Assembly (NCBI GenBank): GCA_038501625.1
Contig: JAZAYU010000001.1
Coordinates: 4,030,001 to 4,094,000, forward strand
DNA length: 64,000 bases
Reading direction: 5' to 3'
Source: Corbicula japonica
Taxonomy: Eukaryota > Mollusca > Bivalvia > Venerida > Cyrenidae
Program-made: the position numbers and the translations under genes
Notes under the pieces: generated by a model
What the model saw: only the letters and a program-made list of their open reading frames with translations
What the model was told of the DNA's origin: nothing
Databases searched by the model: none
Part shown: piece after piece, positions 49,812 to 61,814 of the stretch
Numbering within the stretch: the stretch's first letter is position 1
Layout: the number at the start of each line of letters is the position of its first letter

Positions 49812-51778
49812 CTGTTGATTGAAATAAAAAGAAACGTATTAACTCGGGGATCTCGGTGTTATTATAAATTAACATAGTTTACTGGATTTGCTTTATTATC
49901 GATTAGTTTGCAGTTAAATTGTGTATCCCGTTTTTCATACTGTATTGTTTATATATGTTTTTGAAACTATTTCTATTAATATGTCTATGTAAGTGTCGAA
50001 GGTCACCCAGAGCAGAAGCTACGGTATTTAAACGGCAAAACATGCAAATCTGTTAGCTGTTCTCTTTTCAGCGTTCTATACTGCTCTGTAAATTGCCACA
50101 TGTAGACACTTCGCCGTTATTTTGATTTGATATCTCATAATGATTGTTATTTTAATGCATTAGAAGGATTTTGAAAGCTTCATCAAAATACCACAATGTG
50201 TTTTGAAAATTGACAACGTTAAAAATATGTGTTTGGGGGCAAAATACATCGATCACTTTTATGTAAGGCACAAAGGTCAACTAAACAAATTTAAACAGTT
50301 TTGTTTAAATTCGGTTTTGGTAAATGTGCTCATGTGGAACAATAAAAACATTTGTCACTTAGGCATTTTGAATTGTTTTTGCTTGCTAAATGAACTTTTA
50401 ATAGATTCATGTAAAATTGCTTGATATAATGTACCTTAAGTAATTATCGTTTATAAACTCAAAGAACATTTAATTCAAAATCTATGTCAATACAATACAT
50501 AGGCCAATGTAGGACATGTGTGAATCTAGCTCTTCATTTTATTTGACACTCCCTACAAGGTATAAATAGCTGCTATACGTGTATATTACTGTGTCCAAGT
50601 ACCAAAATATTGACCTTTTCATCATCATATAAGTTTTAAACAAACACTGCTTTTATTTTCGATGTTACATATGGGCCAAAGTACCCCCGGAATGGTGTGC
50701 TTGTTTCGACCTAACCAGTTGGTCAAATCAAGCGAGTTTCATTTAATAAAGGTAGTGTATATCGGATGAAAACCAGCCTAGAGAAATTAATATACCATGG
50801 TGAAATAACTCCAACCCACCAATCACCTCCACACCTCGATACTGTTTCTGCAACAGTACGCAACTAAAGGCCTACTCGACGGTCCTACTGAGACCAAGGC
50901 GAATGGAGTTAAATCAGCAAGAAAAAAACTTTGGCAGGAATAGAATTGGTCGCGCTCCTCAGCTTCTTAATGTTATATATTTAAGTAGTGATTAGTTGTG
51001 ACGAAATAGTGTTATATCTACCTTGTACAGTACTGAAAATCACGAAATTGAAAATTTTGATTCCGCTACGACCAGCCTCCAATCCGTTGTTACAACTGTT
51101 TTATAATAAATACAACTGAATTAATAAAACAAAAACGATTTTATAGTACTTCCTTTCGTGCTCATATTGTCATTTAAAAGGACGCTCCCATGATTAGCTT
51201 TTTGTTGTATTTATTTTCAATACGAGGATTCGAAGCGTTTTAAAGAATTAAAATGTAACGCATAAATACTTAAGCATAACTGGTATTTGATATTTCTTTA
51301 ATTTAAAATATATAATAATTGTTTAATTAGTTTCATTTTTAGTATTGTTGATAACTGGAAACACATTAATAAATAATATTGTTTTAATTTATGTTTATAT
51401 GCATGATGCTCGTTAAAAGAAATGGTAGAAGCTGAAGAAGCTGTTCGGATCGCCACTATTTAACCGATAAGCTATTAATAGTAGCGATCCTCTAAGATCA
51501 GCCAAAACGCTTCCAGCGATCACAACTCTCATACATATTCGTTTAACCAATATTCCGATTCCTATTCGATTCCGTTCTTATTGCGCTCCTACCCAGACTG
51601 ATTTTCGCTCCGCTCTCGCTCCGATCCCGATCGGTTTGTCAATTTTAATGATTTTCAGTATAGTACAATCTAAAACAAACGGAATTACACACGAAACGTT
51701 TAAATGCTAATCTTCAATCATTTACAATTTAAAAATAATGTAGACTTTCAACATAGATTAAAACGAAAGTGAAATTAG
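49812..51778. other. Region upstream of gene B, with a Penelope-like 3' fragment
   Basis: About 50796-50990 repeats the 3' tail of the element at 21.3 kb (GGTGAAATAACTCCAACCCACC and GAGTTAAATCAGCAAGAA). The frame at 50203-50424 has no motif. No noncoding first exon of gene B could be placed. Confidence 0.45.
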
Positions 51779-51869
51779 TAAAGGTGAATTTGATTGGGAA
51801 CTTTGAGAAAGCTAATGGTAATTTCAAATTACCATTAACTTTCTCAAAGTTCCAAATCAAACACCTTTT
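51779..51869. repeat. Hairpin, ~90 bp
   Basis: GGAACTTTGAGAAAG...AATGGTAATTT pairs with AAATTACCATT...CTTTCTCAAAGTTCC around a centre near 51824, with one mismatch in the inner arms and weaker pairing outside. Confidence 0.85.
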
Positions 51870-52102
51870 TTGTTTTTATTAATTGCTGCTACATGGAGTT
51901 TTTACACGGTATAGCGTTATGTCCATCAATTAGACAGCTTTGATGTAAACGATTTTAATTTAAGTCTGTTTCAATAATTACATAAAGTGTCAATATTTTA
52001 TATTCATGTATACGGTATTGCTTGCATATCTTTTGCTATTTGCCTCCAAAAATGAAGAGGAATCGAAACCATCCGTATGTCTCATTTAACCATTTTCAGT
52101 GC

Positions 52103-52216
52103 CCAAGGTTATAAAACTGAGCATGGAAACAAGTCTCAAATATCAAGCATCGCCATTTCAGCCAATCAGATGCTTGAGATTTGAGTTTCCAATCTCAGTT
52201 TTATAACCTTCAACCC
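52103..52216. repeat. Foldback element, diverged/deleted copy of 53943-54085
   Basis: Shares CCAAGGTTATAAAACTGAGC on the left and TTATAACCTTCA on the right with the longer hairpin 1.8 kb away. Part of the left arm is missing. Confidence 0.8.
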
Positions 52217-52700
52217 TGTACAGTTCATAATGCGAAACTCTCCCAGGTTTAGACCATATTGCAGCAATATATCTGATTTCAAGGTAAATTCATAATTCCA
52301 TTTTTAAAAGTGAAAATGCTTATCAGGAATAGCAACATTTAGAAAACACAGACATTCTAAAACGACCCACCTGTTTAAAAAATCTGTCACAATAATCAAA
52401 CATCCAATTTAGGTATTGAAAAATCGAACACTTTTTGTTTTACAGAAAACATCTCTAACAACTGACTAAATATACCCAATATGGCGCATTATTTTCTGAA
52501 AAAGGATAAAAATAGTTCCTTTAAAGCGGTCTATCACAGTTCATGTTGAGAAACTTTAATGTCTCATATGAGATTAATATTATTTTTTTGCTGTGTTATG
52601 CAAATAAATGACTGAGCAAGAGTGAATTTCCCTGAAATTTTGGACTAAATCAACATTTTAGGACTTTCGTGAATTAACTTTACTCAGATCGCTATAACAG
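52217..52700. other. Intergenic DNA, no gene seen
   Basis: AT-rich with no recognisable motif; ends at the 22-bp minisatellite. Confidence 0.45.
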
Positions 52701-53850
52701 CCTCATTGTTGGTCAACTTGAACCTCATTGTTGGTCAACTTGAACCTTATTATTGGTTAACTTGAACCTCATTGTTGGTCAACTTGAACCTCATTGTTGG
52801 TCAACTTGAACCTCATTGTTGGTCAGCTTGAACCTCATTGTTGGTCAACTTGAGCCTCCTTGTGTGTCAACTTGAACCTTATCGTTGGTCAGCTTGAACC
52901 TCATTGTTGGTCATGTGATCTTTATTGTTGGCTATCTTAAACATATCACTTGTCAGCTTGGACTCCATCGCTTTGTCAACTCGAACCTCGCTGTTGGGTA
53001 TTTTAAACCTTACTGTTACTGTTGGTCATCTTGAGATTCGTTGTTTGTCACCTTGAACCTCATTGTTAATTTAACTTCATTCTTCACCCTCTGTTATTAT
53101 CATTTAAGTAATCTTTAGCCTAGTTGTTTATCATCTTACACCTCATTGTTGTTTATATTAAAACTTTGTTGTTATCTTTATTCCTATTGTTAGTCATCAT
53201 GCCCTTCATTGTTGATCATCTTGAATCTCATTGTTGAAAGCTTATTGTTAGTCGTCCGTTATTGTTAGTAAACTTGAAATTTAAAGCTAGCTGGTTAACT
53301 ATAACTTCATTGTTGGTCATCTTGAACCTCATTGTTGGTTAGTCAGCTTAAACCTCGTGGCTGGTCAGCTCTATCCCAATTGTTAATTTGAACATTACTG
53401 TTGGTCAAGTTGAACCTCTTTGTTTGTCAACTTTAACCTTATTATTAGTCAGGTTGACTCTTCTGGTTGAGCAAAGTGAACCTTTTTGTCGGTGGACTTG
53501 AATATAATAATAAACCATCTAGACCTTTTTGTGGGTCAAATTGAACGTTATTGTTAGTCAACTTGAACATTTTTAGTTAACTTTAAACCTTATCGTTGGT
53601 CAACTTAATGAACCTAACTTCGTAAATTTGAGCCTAATGGTTAGTCAACCAGAACTTTATTGTTGATCAGCTTGAATTGTTTTTGGTTTAAAATGAATCT
53701 TATTGTGGATTAACTTGGCCCATAGTGTTAGCCAAATTGAAGTTTAATGTTAGTTAACATTTAAGACCAATTCGACAATAGTTGGTCAAGTGGAACCTAA
53801 TTGTTTGTCGAATTGGTCCTAAATTATTGTCAACATGAACCTACAGCCAT
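52701..53850. repeat. 22-bp minisatellite CCTCATTGTTGGTCAACTTGAA, decaying rightward
   Basis: Near-perfect 22-bp units run from 52701 to about 52920. From there to about 53850 single motifs (TTGTTGGTCA, TTGAACCT) persist at increasingly irregular spacing. No coding potential. Confidence 0.9.
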
Positions 53851-53942
53851 TCTGTTCTATTAAAATCCTCAATTTCTTTGTCTTGTGATCCACCAACCTG
53901 ACATTTCGACAACACAGCTTTATCCAACGACTTCGTCTGTGC

Positions 53943-54085
53943 CCAAGGTTATAAAACTGAGCATGGAAACCAGTCTCAAATCTCAAGCATCTGATTGGCT
54001 GAAATGGCGACTGGTCGCCATTTCAGCCAATCAGATGCTTGAGATTTGAGACTGGTTTCCTTGCTTAGCTTTATAACCTTCAGCC
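53943..54085. mobile_element. Long near-perfect palindrome, foldback MITE-like
   Basis: The arms run from CCAAGGTTATAAAACTGAGC to GGCTGAAATGGCGAC and back (GTCGCCATTTCAGCC...), centre at 54011-54012, roughly 68 bp each. The only clear mismatches are near the outer ends. A deleted relative is at 52103-52216, so it is dispersed and not a local accident. Confidence 0.85.
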
Positions 54086-55173
54086 CTGGTCATGTCAGTT
54101 CATAACTGATTCCCTAAAGTAGTGTTATTATAATAGCTAATTATTGTTTCTTCCAAGAGCTAAATGATATTTGTTTTTTATTACATTTAGTCCATAATGA
54201 AGGGACAAAACTTGTACTTGTTCATAATTAACCTTCTGTACTTATTTCAAAGCACGCTGTACACTTGTGAGTTATAAGAGATGTAATATGGGGTCTAAAA
54301 GCATGTGGATCCTAAAACATGCTTTATTTAAACATTCAACAAATTGAACGTAGTAAATACTTTTATTATATTTAAACGTAAACAGGACAAATATACGACA
54401 TGTGTGTGATAGTATGAATCAACAATAATTATGCTCAGTTGAGCAAATATTGTATCTGAAGCTTAAAAGACTCATAAATATATACATACACCTCGCCACG
54501 TTTTAGTGCGCCCGAATAGGAAGTATCACATCTTTTGAAAGCAATGGTATACGTAAACCACAGATGTCTTCATTTTCTTGTATATTTTAAGTCAATATAG
54601 AGAAAAAAAGTTAAAAAGACATATCCGGAAAACTACGTTCAAAAATAAGGTTTCTCTACACTTCTAGCAGAGGGAAAATTGCTGTGTGCATGTTTTGTTC
54701 ATAAGCAAAACATAGCTTACTCACAAAAACAAAAAATAACATTCAGCTTAGAGCGGTCTGTGACAATGTATCTTCTCTCTTTGAAAGCAACCAGTATACC
54801 AGATGATAGACGTTATGCATTGACAGAATTTAAATGTTCATACTATATTCATACTGATTATAACCTACATACTATTAGAAAGTTAAAGTTCAAGTAATTC
54901 CATGCAAATAGCGTCATATTTAAATTATCAGTCATATTTAAATTATCACGCAAAAATTCTTTACTTTAGAATAGCATTAAGCATTTTAAGTAAAACTTAA
55001 TTACTGGAACGTATTGCAGCAATCTTATTTCTTATCTATCTGCAAGTCAAATATTTCCAATATCCATGTATAATAATACAATTCTTTCAAAAACAATAAC
55101 ATGGTAAAGACACACATTACTGGCTACATATTATAATTAAAATTCAAATGTTGAATACTGTAGTTAGTTTGTG
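54086..55173. other. Intergenic DNA downstream of gene C
   Basis: A 72-codon plus-strand frame at 54679-54897 has no recognisable domain and is not supported as a gene. Confidence 0.45.
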
Positions 55174-55875
55174 CTATAGTATTGTACACCATGACTCGTC
55201 TCTCCTTCTTTGCTCTTCAGCAAGCCGATTCCTTCGCTCTTGTTCTAATCTTCTTGAACGTTCCCTTTCCTCCTCGGCCGTCTTTCTGGCATATATCAGT
55301 TTTTCACTCTCTTGTCTTTCTCTCTCAGCTTGCTGTTTTCTTATCCAACGATCATTTGCTTCCTTCCATGCGAGATTTTCGCGCTGCTGTCTCTGTTCTG
55401 AGGTTTCGTAACGTGGCTGTCTTGAATTTATAACAGTAAGGACACCATAGCTTAGCGAAACGTCCTCCTCTTTGATTATGCACCATGCAGGAATGTGCCC
55501 TTCCACCAACACCTCTTTCCACTGATGGGAAAACGCTAAAGCGCGTTGGTTGTTTTCTAAATGATGTTTACGAATAAAACTGTCTGTTAAATCTATTATT
55601 TTGATACCGCTCACTGTTCTCAGTTTAGAAACATCTATTGTTACAATTGTTTTTTGAGAAACATTCCTTTTCTCCATACCCAGCTTTGCAAAATTTCGGG
55701 CAGTATACAAATCGGAACATGTAGAAATATACTGTGATCTCATCTTTGACCCAAAGGCTACATGGTCACCAATACTGGACGAGCTGTATTTAGATACGGG
55801 ATGAAGTCCATTTGCTGGCCTCTCGTCTGGGCGCAAGACTCGATATAGGTAATCGTGTCTTGTACTGTTGTCCAT
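55174..55875 (-). CDS. Gene C: ADP-ribosyltransferase-like domain fused to a coiled coil with CaaX box (233 residues)
   Basis: Residues 1-135 are the family domain: DYLYRVLRPDE (Arg12), GDHVAFGSK (His38), SQYISTCSD (Ser51-Thr52), TIVTIDVSKL, IKIIDLTDSF and KEVLVEGHIPAWCI (Glu121). Residues about 155-229, absent from the paralogues, are almost all Arg, Glu, Gln, Lys and Ala with repeated RxxQE, AEEERERSRR and LEQERRNRLAEEQ, which suggests a long charged helix or coiled coil. The protein ends Cys230-Thr-Ile-Leu. This is a CaaX box, and Leu in the last position favours geranylgeranylation. Family knowledge would then predict a membrane-anchored, possibly oligomeric protein; that is inference. 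The ATG at 55875 follows an acceptor (TTTTGATTTCAG) by 23 bases. Coding region intronless. No signal peptide, which agrees with a cytosolic prenylated protein. Confidence 0.87.
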   Translation of the reverse strand: MDNSTRHDYLYRVLRPDERPANGLHPVSKYSSSSIGDHVAFGSKMRSQYISTCSDLYTARNFAKLGMEKRNVSQKTIVTIDVSKLRTVSGIKIIDLTDSFIRKHHLENNQRALAFSHQWKEVLVEGHIPAWCIIKEEDVSLSYGVLTVINSRQPRYETSEQRQQRENLAWKEANDRWIRKQQAERERQESEKLIYARKTAEEERERSRRLEQERRNRLAEEQRRRDESWCTIL

Positions 55876-55898
55876 TGTGTGTTGTTATTTGTGTCAGT

Positions 55899-57816
55899 CT
55901 GAAATCAAAATTATATATGCTCAACTTACATTGCAAATGGCGAAAACTGGCTAAAATTTCAAAACTGAATTTTGCGGAAAATACTCATTGCCACCTAGAT
56001 TTTAGTGAAGAAATGTATTTATCTATGGATATACTAATATTTTGCAAGCTTAGTTTAGTCTAATTCATATTCTTATTAACAAGCACATACTAAAACAAAA
56101 GAAAACATTCACATTATCTCAAATGAATACAATAATCTCTTTTATCAAATAAATCAAGTAAGAAAGTATTTCGGCCGTCTACTTAAACATTGTCGTTGGT
56201 ATAGACAGATCGGTGGGTGGCGGATTGATAAAATCATTTTTTACACAAAGATAAGCGCGTACTTTGCTCACTAAATTATATATATACATGTATAAAATTG
56301 TAACATTTTTCACATGTTTGAGATTCTGAATAAGGCACACTGCGTTTACAGATTTTAGCATGTTTTGCAATGCGTGCTACATTCTTGTTGGTTCTATCTA
56401 TACTCTATAGACATAAATAACGTGATGTGGATCTCAATAAGAATTGTTTTTATCTCTGGCAAAATGTGGACCAACTATGTGTAATCGGGCTTGTAACGTG
56501 AATTCGCCCAAATGCAGGAAAAATCTCTAATATCTTACATATTGATTTAAAGTTGTAGCCTAACGAAGATTGTCCGTGAATGCAAAATTGCCTAACGTGT
56601 TTGTTTCGTAGATGTAGATTTTAAAGTTACTTAATTAGCCTAAATCAAAATTAAAGGAAAAAAAACAAACTCATCTACAGTTGACCGCTTAGCTTACCTC
56701 TTTGTTTCCACGACGGTGGCAAGTGTTTCAGTTTACGAAATTGATGAAAATGGAACATTGAAAGCCACCAAACACCACAAATGTGAAAACAATTTAAGGC
56801 TAAACAGAAGTTTCGTGATCAAAAATGAAGAAAGTCGGACATTGAAATAATAACCAGATTCGAGAGTTGCAGAGACCAAAATTGTTCACGTTTGACAGGT
56901 CTACGTCATACCAGTGGGCCTTTTTTGCCATTAAAACTGCGGGACGAAACGGAAAGTGAACAAAACACAAGCCCAGTGAACAGTGTTGTTATGTTGCCCA
57001 ATTTCGACCACATTCCAGTTTCAAAATAGTCATTCCTGTAGTCATACGTCCATTGTACCCTCATCATACATGTGTATTTTGCACCAGAGTAGGCTCAAAC
57101 GCCAGAAATAATCGAAATGATTTGAAATTTATGTGCAAATTGTAATTTTACTTACGTTACGAGATGTCCATTGTGTAACGTCCCATTTTCTGAAAATTAA
57201 AATAAGCTTTTGAAAAATATCCCTACATAATCTAGAGTTCAGTAAACTTTTATAAGTGCACACGACACAAATGATCAATATATCATAATTTATATATTTA
57301 ATCAATAACCAATTGAACGAATATAAATGTTCTTTAATACATGCACTATAATTATGGAACAAAGCTTGTTTTAAATTGTATTTTCGGAAAACGGATAGAT
57401 CGTTACGGGATTCCCAATAACTATTTTTAGATCAATATCGTATAAGCTTAAGCTTTTCAGAAATATCGTCTTATTAAGCTGTACTTTCTAGCGAATTAAT
57501 ATTGTTTTCGGCGAAATAAAAATGGTATTTCACTGTTTTCAAAATGTGAAATATCTTGTTTTACTTTTTTCGCGAATCAGAACGGCTTAGAAGACGAGTT
57601 CAAGTAAGGGTATTTGACGTCATGACTTGAACTCACCGTTTTTTGTGCCATTCTTTCTCTCAAATTGACGTTCATCGAACTCTAAAAGCAAAACAAAAAA
57701 AAAAGAAAGTTTATTTTGACTAGGGAAAGATAGAATATATTTCAGTCGTGATTAGATATATACCTCTCCAAATTTGATAAGAATCACTTAAATATGGTTG
57801 ATACTTAGAGGATAAT
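55899..57816. other. Upstream region of gene C
   Basis: A possible noncoding first exon of gene C ends at 56698 on the minus strand (CAAAGAG|GTAAGC, a good donor), preceded by CpG-containing DNA (CCACCGTCGTGG, about 56710-56722). This is a motif match only. No coding gene is recognised: frames at 56179-56370 and 57129-57362 carry no motif. Confidence 0.35.
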
Positions 57817-57928
57817 ACACGACTGAGCGGGGCCGAGGCGTGATAATCGGCCCGGGAGGAGCATAACGGCCCGAGGGCCGTTTGCGACCGAGGGCCGATT
57901 ATCACGCCTCGGCCCCGCTCAGCCGTGT
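57817..57928. repeat. GC-rich near-perfect palindrome
   Basis: The left arm (ACACGACTGAGCGGGGCC...GATAATCGGCCC) and right arm (GGGCCGATTATC...GGCCCCGCTCAGCCGTGT) pair over about 37 bp with one mismatch, around a GC-rich loop that itself contains ACGGCCCGAGGGCCGT. Much more GC-rich than its surroundings. Related GGGCCGATTAT/ATGATAATGGCCC sequence occurs at 58620-58645. Confidence 0.88.
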
Positions 57929-59429
57929 TTTAACGTGTTTTAACGTCTATAATACATACCTAAATAGACATCTATTTGGACATCTTTTTATAAAATGTTC
58001 ACTTAGGTTCTTGAGTGAGCACTTGTTAATTGAACGGGCACTACGTCACGAATCAAGTATTACGTCATTTAAGTTTAATATGTGACGTAATTCGACGAAT
58101 GTTTACTTTTTCAAACTGTGCAAATCACTATCGGTTGAATGTTTCTTTTCTTTTTGCTTTTAAACCAGAACTTCATTGCAAAATCATTGGGCAGGACGGA
58201 ATATGTTTTACTGATGAATGGTAGAAGTGTTTAACGTGGTATGAGTCTGTAAAGGCTATGATTTGAGAGTGTTTCATACGTATACCACTGCTGCGAGCTT
58301 CGAATATCTACCACCAAATAGGCTTTATTCTACCAAAGGTATGGAGAAAAAAATATTGGAAGTAAATTGATTTTAAATCGGGATATTTCTCTATTACGTA
58401 CAATTCAGTTTTAGTTTTAATCATTCCAAAGCTTGTGTTTAAATAGATGATTTCTTTGTCTGTTACTTTTAAAAATGCCATTATAAATCTATAGACAGGA
58501 ATGCAAAATGCTTCACTGCCGAGGATTATTTTATTTAACCTTACAAAGAAGCCGCATAAGTTAAGAGATAACGATTAAAAACAAAACGGAAATATTGTCA
58601 CGATATCAGCCCTCGCGTGAGGGCCGATTATATGATAATGGCCCGGTCTGGAAAATAATAGCCAAATTTACTATATAAATTTGTTACTATAAATAGTAAG
58701 GTATGTGTAATGATAAAATAATTACTGTGATTTTGAAAATTTGTACATGTAAAATCAACTTTGTACCGTCAAACTGCTGAAGAACAATAGGGGTTAAATC
58801 TTGGTAGGATCAATGTTATTCGGGATAAAACGAACAGTGATCCCTATCAACTTTTGAGATGATATATTCGCCCGTGGCTTTGCCCCTCATGAAAATATGA
58901 ATTCCGGGGCTCACTCAGTTCGATAAATATGGAATAAATAACGGTATGCAGTCTGAAGGTTCGGACATATGTAAACAATATCACGCAAGACCAACAGATT
59001 TGAATAATATCCTTTTATCATATACCCTTCTCCCTCAAAACTGTTCAAACTGGTTCAAAGTTAAAGTGAAAGTAGGAAGTAAGTTTTCCTTGAATTTCTT
59101 GAAAACCCTAACATTATTTTGACAAATTGGCACTAAACATTGTAGACCAGCATAATCAATTATTATACTTATTTCAGGTATGAGTTGCTTTGGTATATTG
59201 TTCATGAATGTCAGAGTTCTTATGCAAATGGTTTTTCTTTTGTTTTAGTATGTGCTGGGTAATTAGAACATGAATTTGACTAAACTGAGCTTGCAAACAT
59301 TTACTACATCCATAGCTAAATCCATTTAATTACTAAAATCTAGGTGGCAATAAGTATTTCCCCCAAAATTCATTTTTTGAAATTTTAGCCTGTCTTCGCC
59401 GTTTGCAATGTTTGCGATACCTTAAATGT
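57929..59429. other. Intergenic DNA, no gene seen
   Basis: Frames at 57882-58085 and 58030-58224 partly translate the palindrome and lack motifs. A partial relative of the palindrome is at 58610-58645. Confidence 0.45.
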
Positions 59430-60290
59430 CTTGATACAAATGTATAAGCTACCCACATACTAAGTTTGGTGTTAATAGGTCACAGCTTACTCAAATAATT
59501 ATGTGGAACATGAATTTCTATTTTTGGAACAGTGATCTTGACCTTGATCACATACTCCAGGTAGCAATCCTGAGTAGCATCTTGATATTTAAGCTACCGG
59601 CACACCAAACTTTGGCGTAAATATGCCAAAGTTATCCCAAGTTGTTGAGCAGAAACTGAATTTCTATTTTTAGCTACAGTGACCTTGACCTTAACCAGAG
59701 ACACCTGGGTGGTAATCCCAAGCGGTTTCTTGATATAAGAAATCCAAATACCAAGTTTGGCAACAATATGCAATTTGGCGTCAATAGACAACTTTCATAA
59801 AAAAACTAAAACAAATTCTAAGTGAAAAAGCGGCATAATTTTGGTAAACAACTGCGTTAAGTTTTAAAGCTGTACCTTGAACAGTTACTGAGAAAAAGAC
59901 AACTTTAACAAAAAAACTTAACCAAAATTCTAAGTGAAAAAGGGGCATAACTTTGGCAAAATACAGTCAGAGGTTATGAAACTTGCCCTGATAATTAGTA
60001 TTGTGATGTCAGATAACTATGTTAAGTTTCAAACCTCTACCTTGAACGGTTACTGAGAAAAATACAACTTTAACAGAAAACTTAACCAACGTTCTAAGTG
60101 AAAAAGGGGCATAACACTGGCAAAATACAGTCAGGGGTTATGACAATTGTCCTGATAATGAGTATTTTGATGTCAGACAACTATGTTAAGTTTCAAAGCT
60201 GTACCTAGAACAGTTACTGAGAAAAATACAACTTTAACAAAAAACTTAACAAAAATTCTAAGTGAAAAAGGGGCATAACTTCTAAAGAAA
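59430..60290. repeat. Degenerate tandem-array element
   Basis: The first half resembles family A (TTTCTATTTTTAGCTACAGTGACCTTGACC) and the second family F (AAGTGAAAAAGGGGCATAAC at about 59931, 60097 and 60260, spaced about 165 bp). Leader and terminal hairpin are not recognised, so this is a truncated copy. Confidence 0.7.
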
Positions 60291-60303
60291 ACCTGGTTAA
60301 TAA

Positions 60304-60446
60304 TGAATCGATATTTGATGGTTTCCATTTGGGTATGGAAAACAGTTGGGTTGTTTAAAGTGTGTGAAACCCGAAGGGCTTCACGCGTTCTTTAAACAAT
60401 CCAACTGTTTTTCATACCCAAATGGAAACTATCAAATATCGATTCA
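60304..60446. repeat. 143-bp hairpin
   Basis: TGAATCGATATTTGATGGTT...GGGTATGGAAAACAGTT...TTGTTTAAAG pairs with its complement ending AAATATCGATTCA. Arms are about 60-70 bp with few mismatches around a short centre (AACCCGAAGGGCTT). Confidence 0.87.
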
Positions 60447-61814
60447 ATCCTTATATTTACACTCATTAATAATCTCATTAATACAGAAATAACTAGAAGA
60501 ATTAGTGATATTACGGCTTTTTCGAATGGCTGTTGGAACAGCTAGATTGACGACAAAGTGAATGACGGCACGCTTTTTCGCAGCAACTCGTGCCAAAAGT
60601 TGCGTGCACGGCGACGTCACACGTCAAGACATCGTGCAACGTCCAATGCATTGTGAACGGCTCTACAGTAGCCACGTCTTTTAAACTATTACGTCACACT
60701 GTTTACCATTGGAAATTATGATTCGTTAGGTGGATAAGACTTTATCGTAGAGAATGAAGTTGAAGTGTAAATATTTAATAATAAAGGATCTATCAAGTCT
60801 ACAATTTGATACTTACTAATTGTTTACCATAGTGAAACATTTTATCGTAACGTAATAACTTATAAATTGATAATAACAGAAGGAATTGCGATGTATAGTT
60901 TATTTATAAGTAAAATGGCCACAAGAACATGAAATATCATGAAGCAAAACAATAGCATGAACATGCGAATACAACAAAGACAGTGTCACGGATGTCTAGA
61001 CATTAAGAAACCTAAGAAAGTTTCAAAATGACAATATCAGCTGTCGTACTAATAAACAGTAACGTAACGAATATGTAATGTTGTTGCTATTGTTAAAATG
61101 TTTTTCTTATTTGAAAATCTTAACAATGCTTACACGAGTATTTGAAATGCTCACTGTTCATAATACATTGTGTATATTGTTTTCAGGAATTATATCACTC
61201 AGTTCGTGTTATACAAAATAGTACTCTGAAAGAATGCGTTAAAAAGAGTTAAATATATGTATATCAGGAATTGCAGCCTCCCCACGCAGCCAAAAAGTAG
61301 AGATGAAAAGAGAGCCTGTGATTATGAGATTATCAATTTCAAATAAGACACCATATTCAATTATCGAAAAAGACAACATTTTGGGGTATTTAGGGAACAC
61401 AAAACTATTGTCCACATGCTCCGGGTATGAATTTAAATCAGTTCTACCAACATCAGCAACGTTAAAACCAGCCTCAGAGAGAATATTGTTCCGGATACCG
61501 AAAAACTACCGGTATATTTCTTAGGTGTTACTCAAGAACACAATGCCGAAATTATATTTTACACAAAAAAGATTATTCTGATAAAAATAACTGTCAAAAG
61601 AGATATTATTTATGTATGTTTGTGGTATTATTTATGAATTATTATTACACTTTTATTAAACAGCAGATTTGAATTAAAGTTTAATGATTTATTATACTAC
61701 AGTTAGTTACGACCAATTTTCAGATCTTTCGTAAGTTCTACCATTTCTTCTGCAAATCGCCTGTTTCTGTTATGTGTTTGTTAAAAAAAAGTTATGGTTG
61801 CAATAAATAAATAT
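60447..61814. other. Intergenic DNA downstream of gene D, with a retroelement tail fragment
   Basis: About 61258-61370 (ATATCAGGAATTGCAGCCTC, CCCCACGCAGCC) matches the 21.0-kb Penelope-like 3' tail. The open frame at 61303-61524 lies across it and is not supported as a gene. AATAAA for gene D is at 61688-61693 on the minus strand. Confidence 0.5.

Noticed and set aside
49810..49875. Longer start for gene B (22 extra N-terminal residues)
   Set aside because: The extra segment covers a polypyrimidine tract and AG acceptor and has no counterpart in the paralogues.
55148..55433. Plus-strand frames of 83 and 87 codons opposite gene C
   Set aside because: They are antisense to the low-complexity coiled-coil region. 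The sense frame has family-wide conserved motifs.
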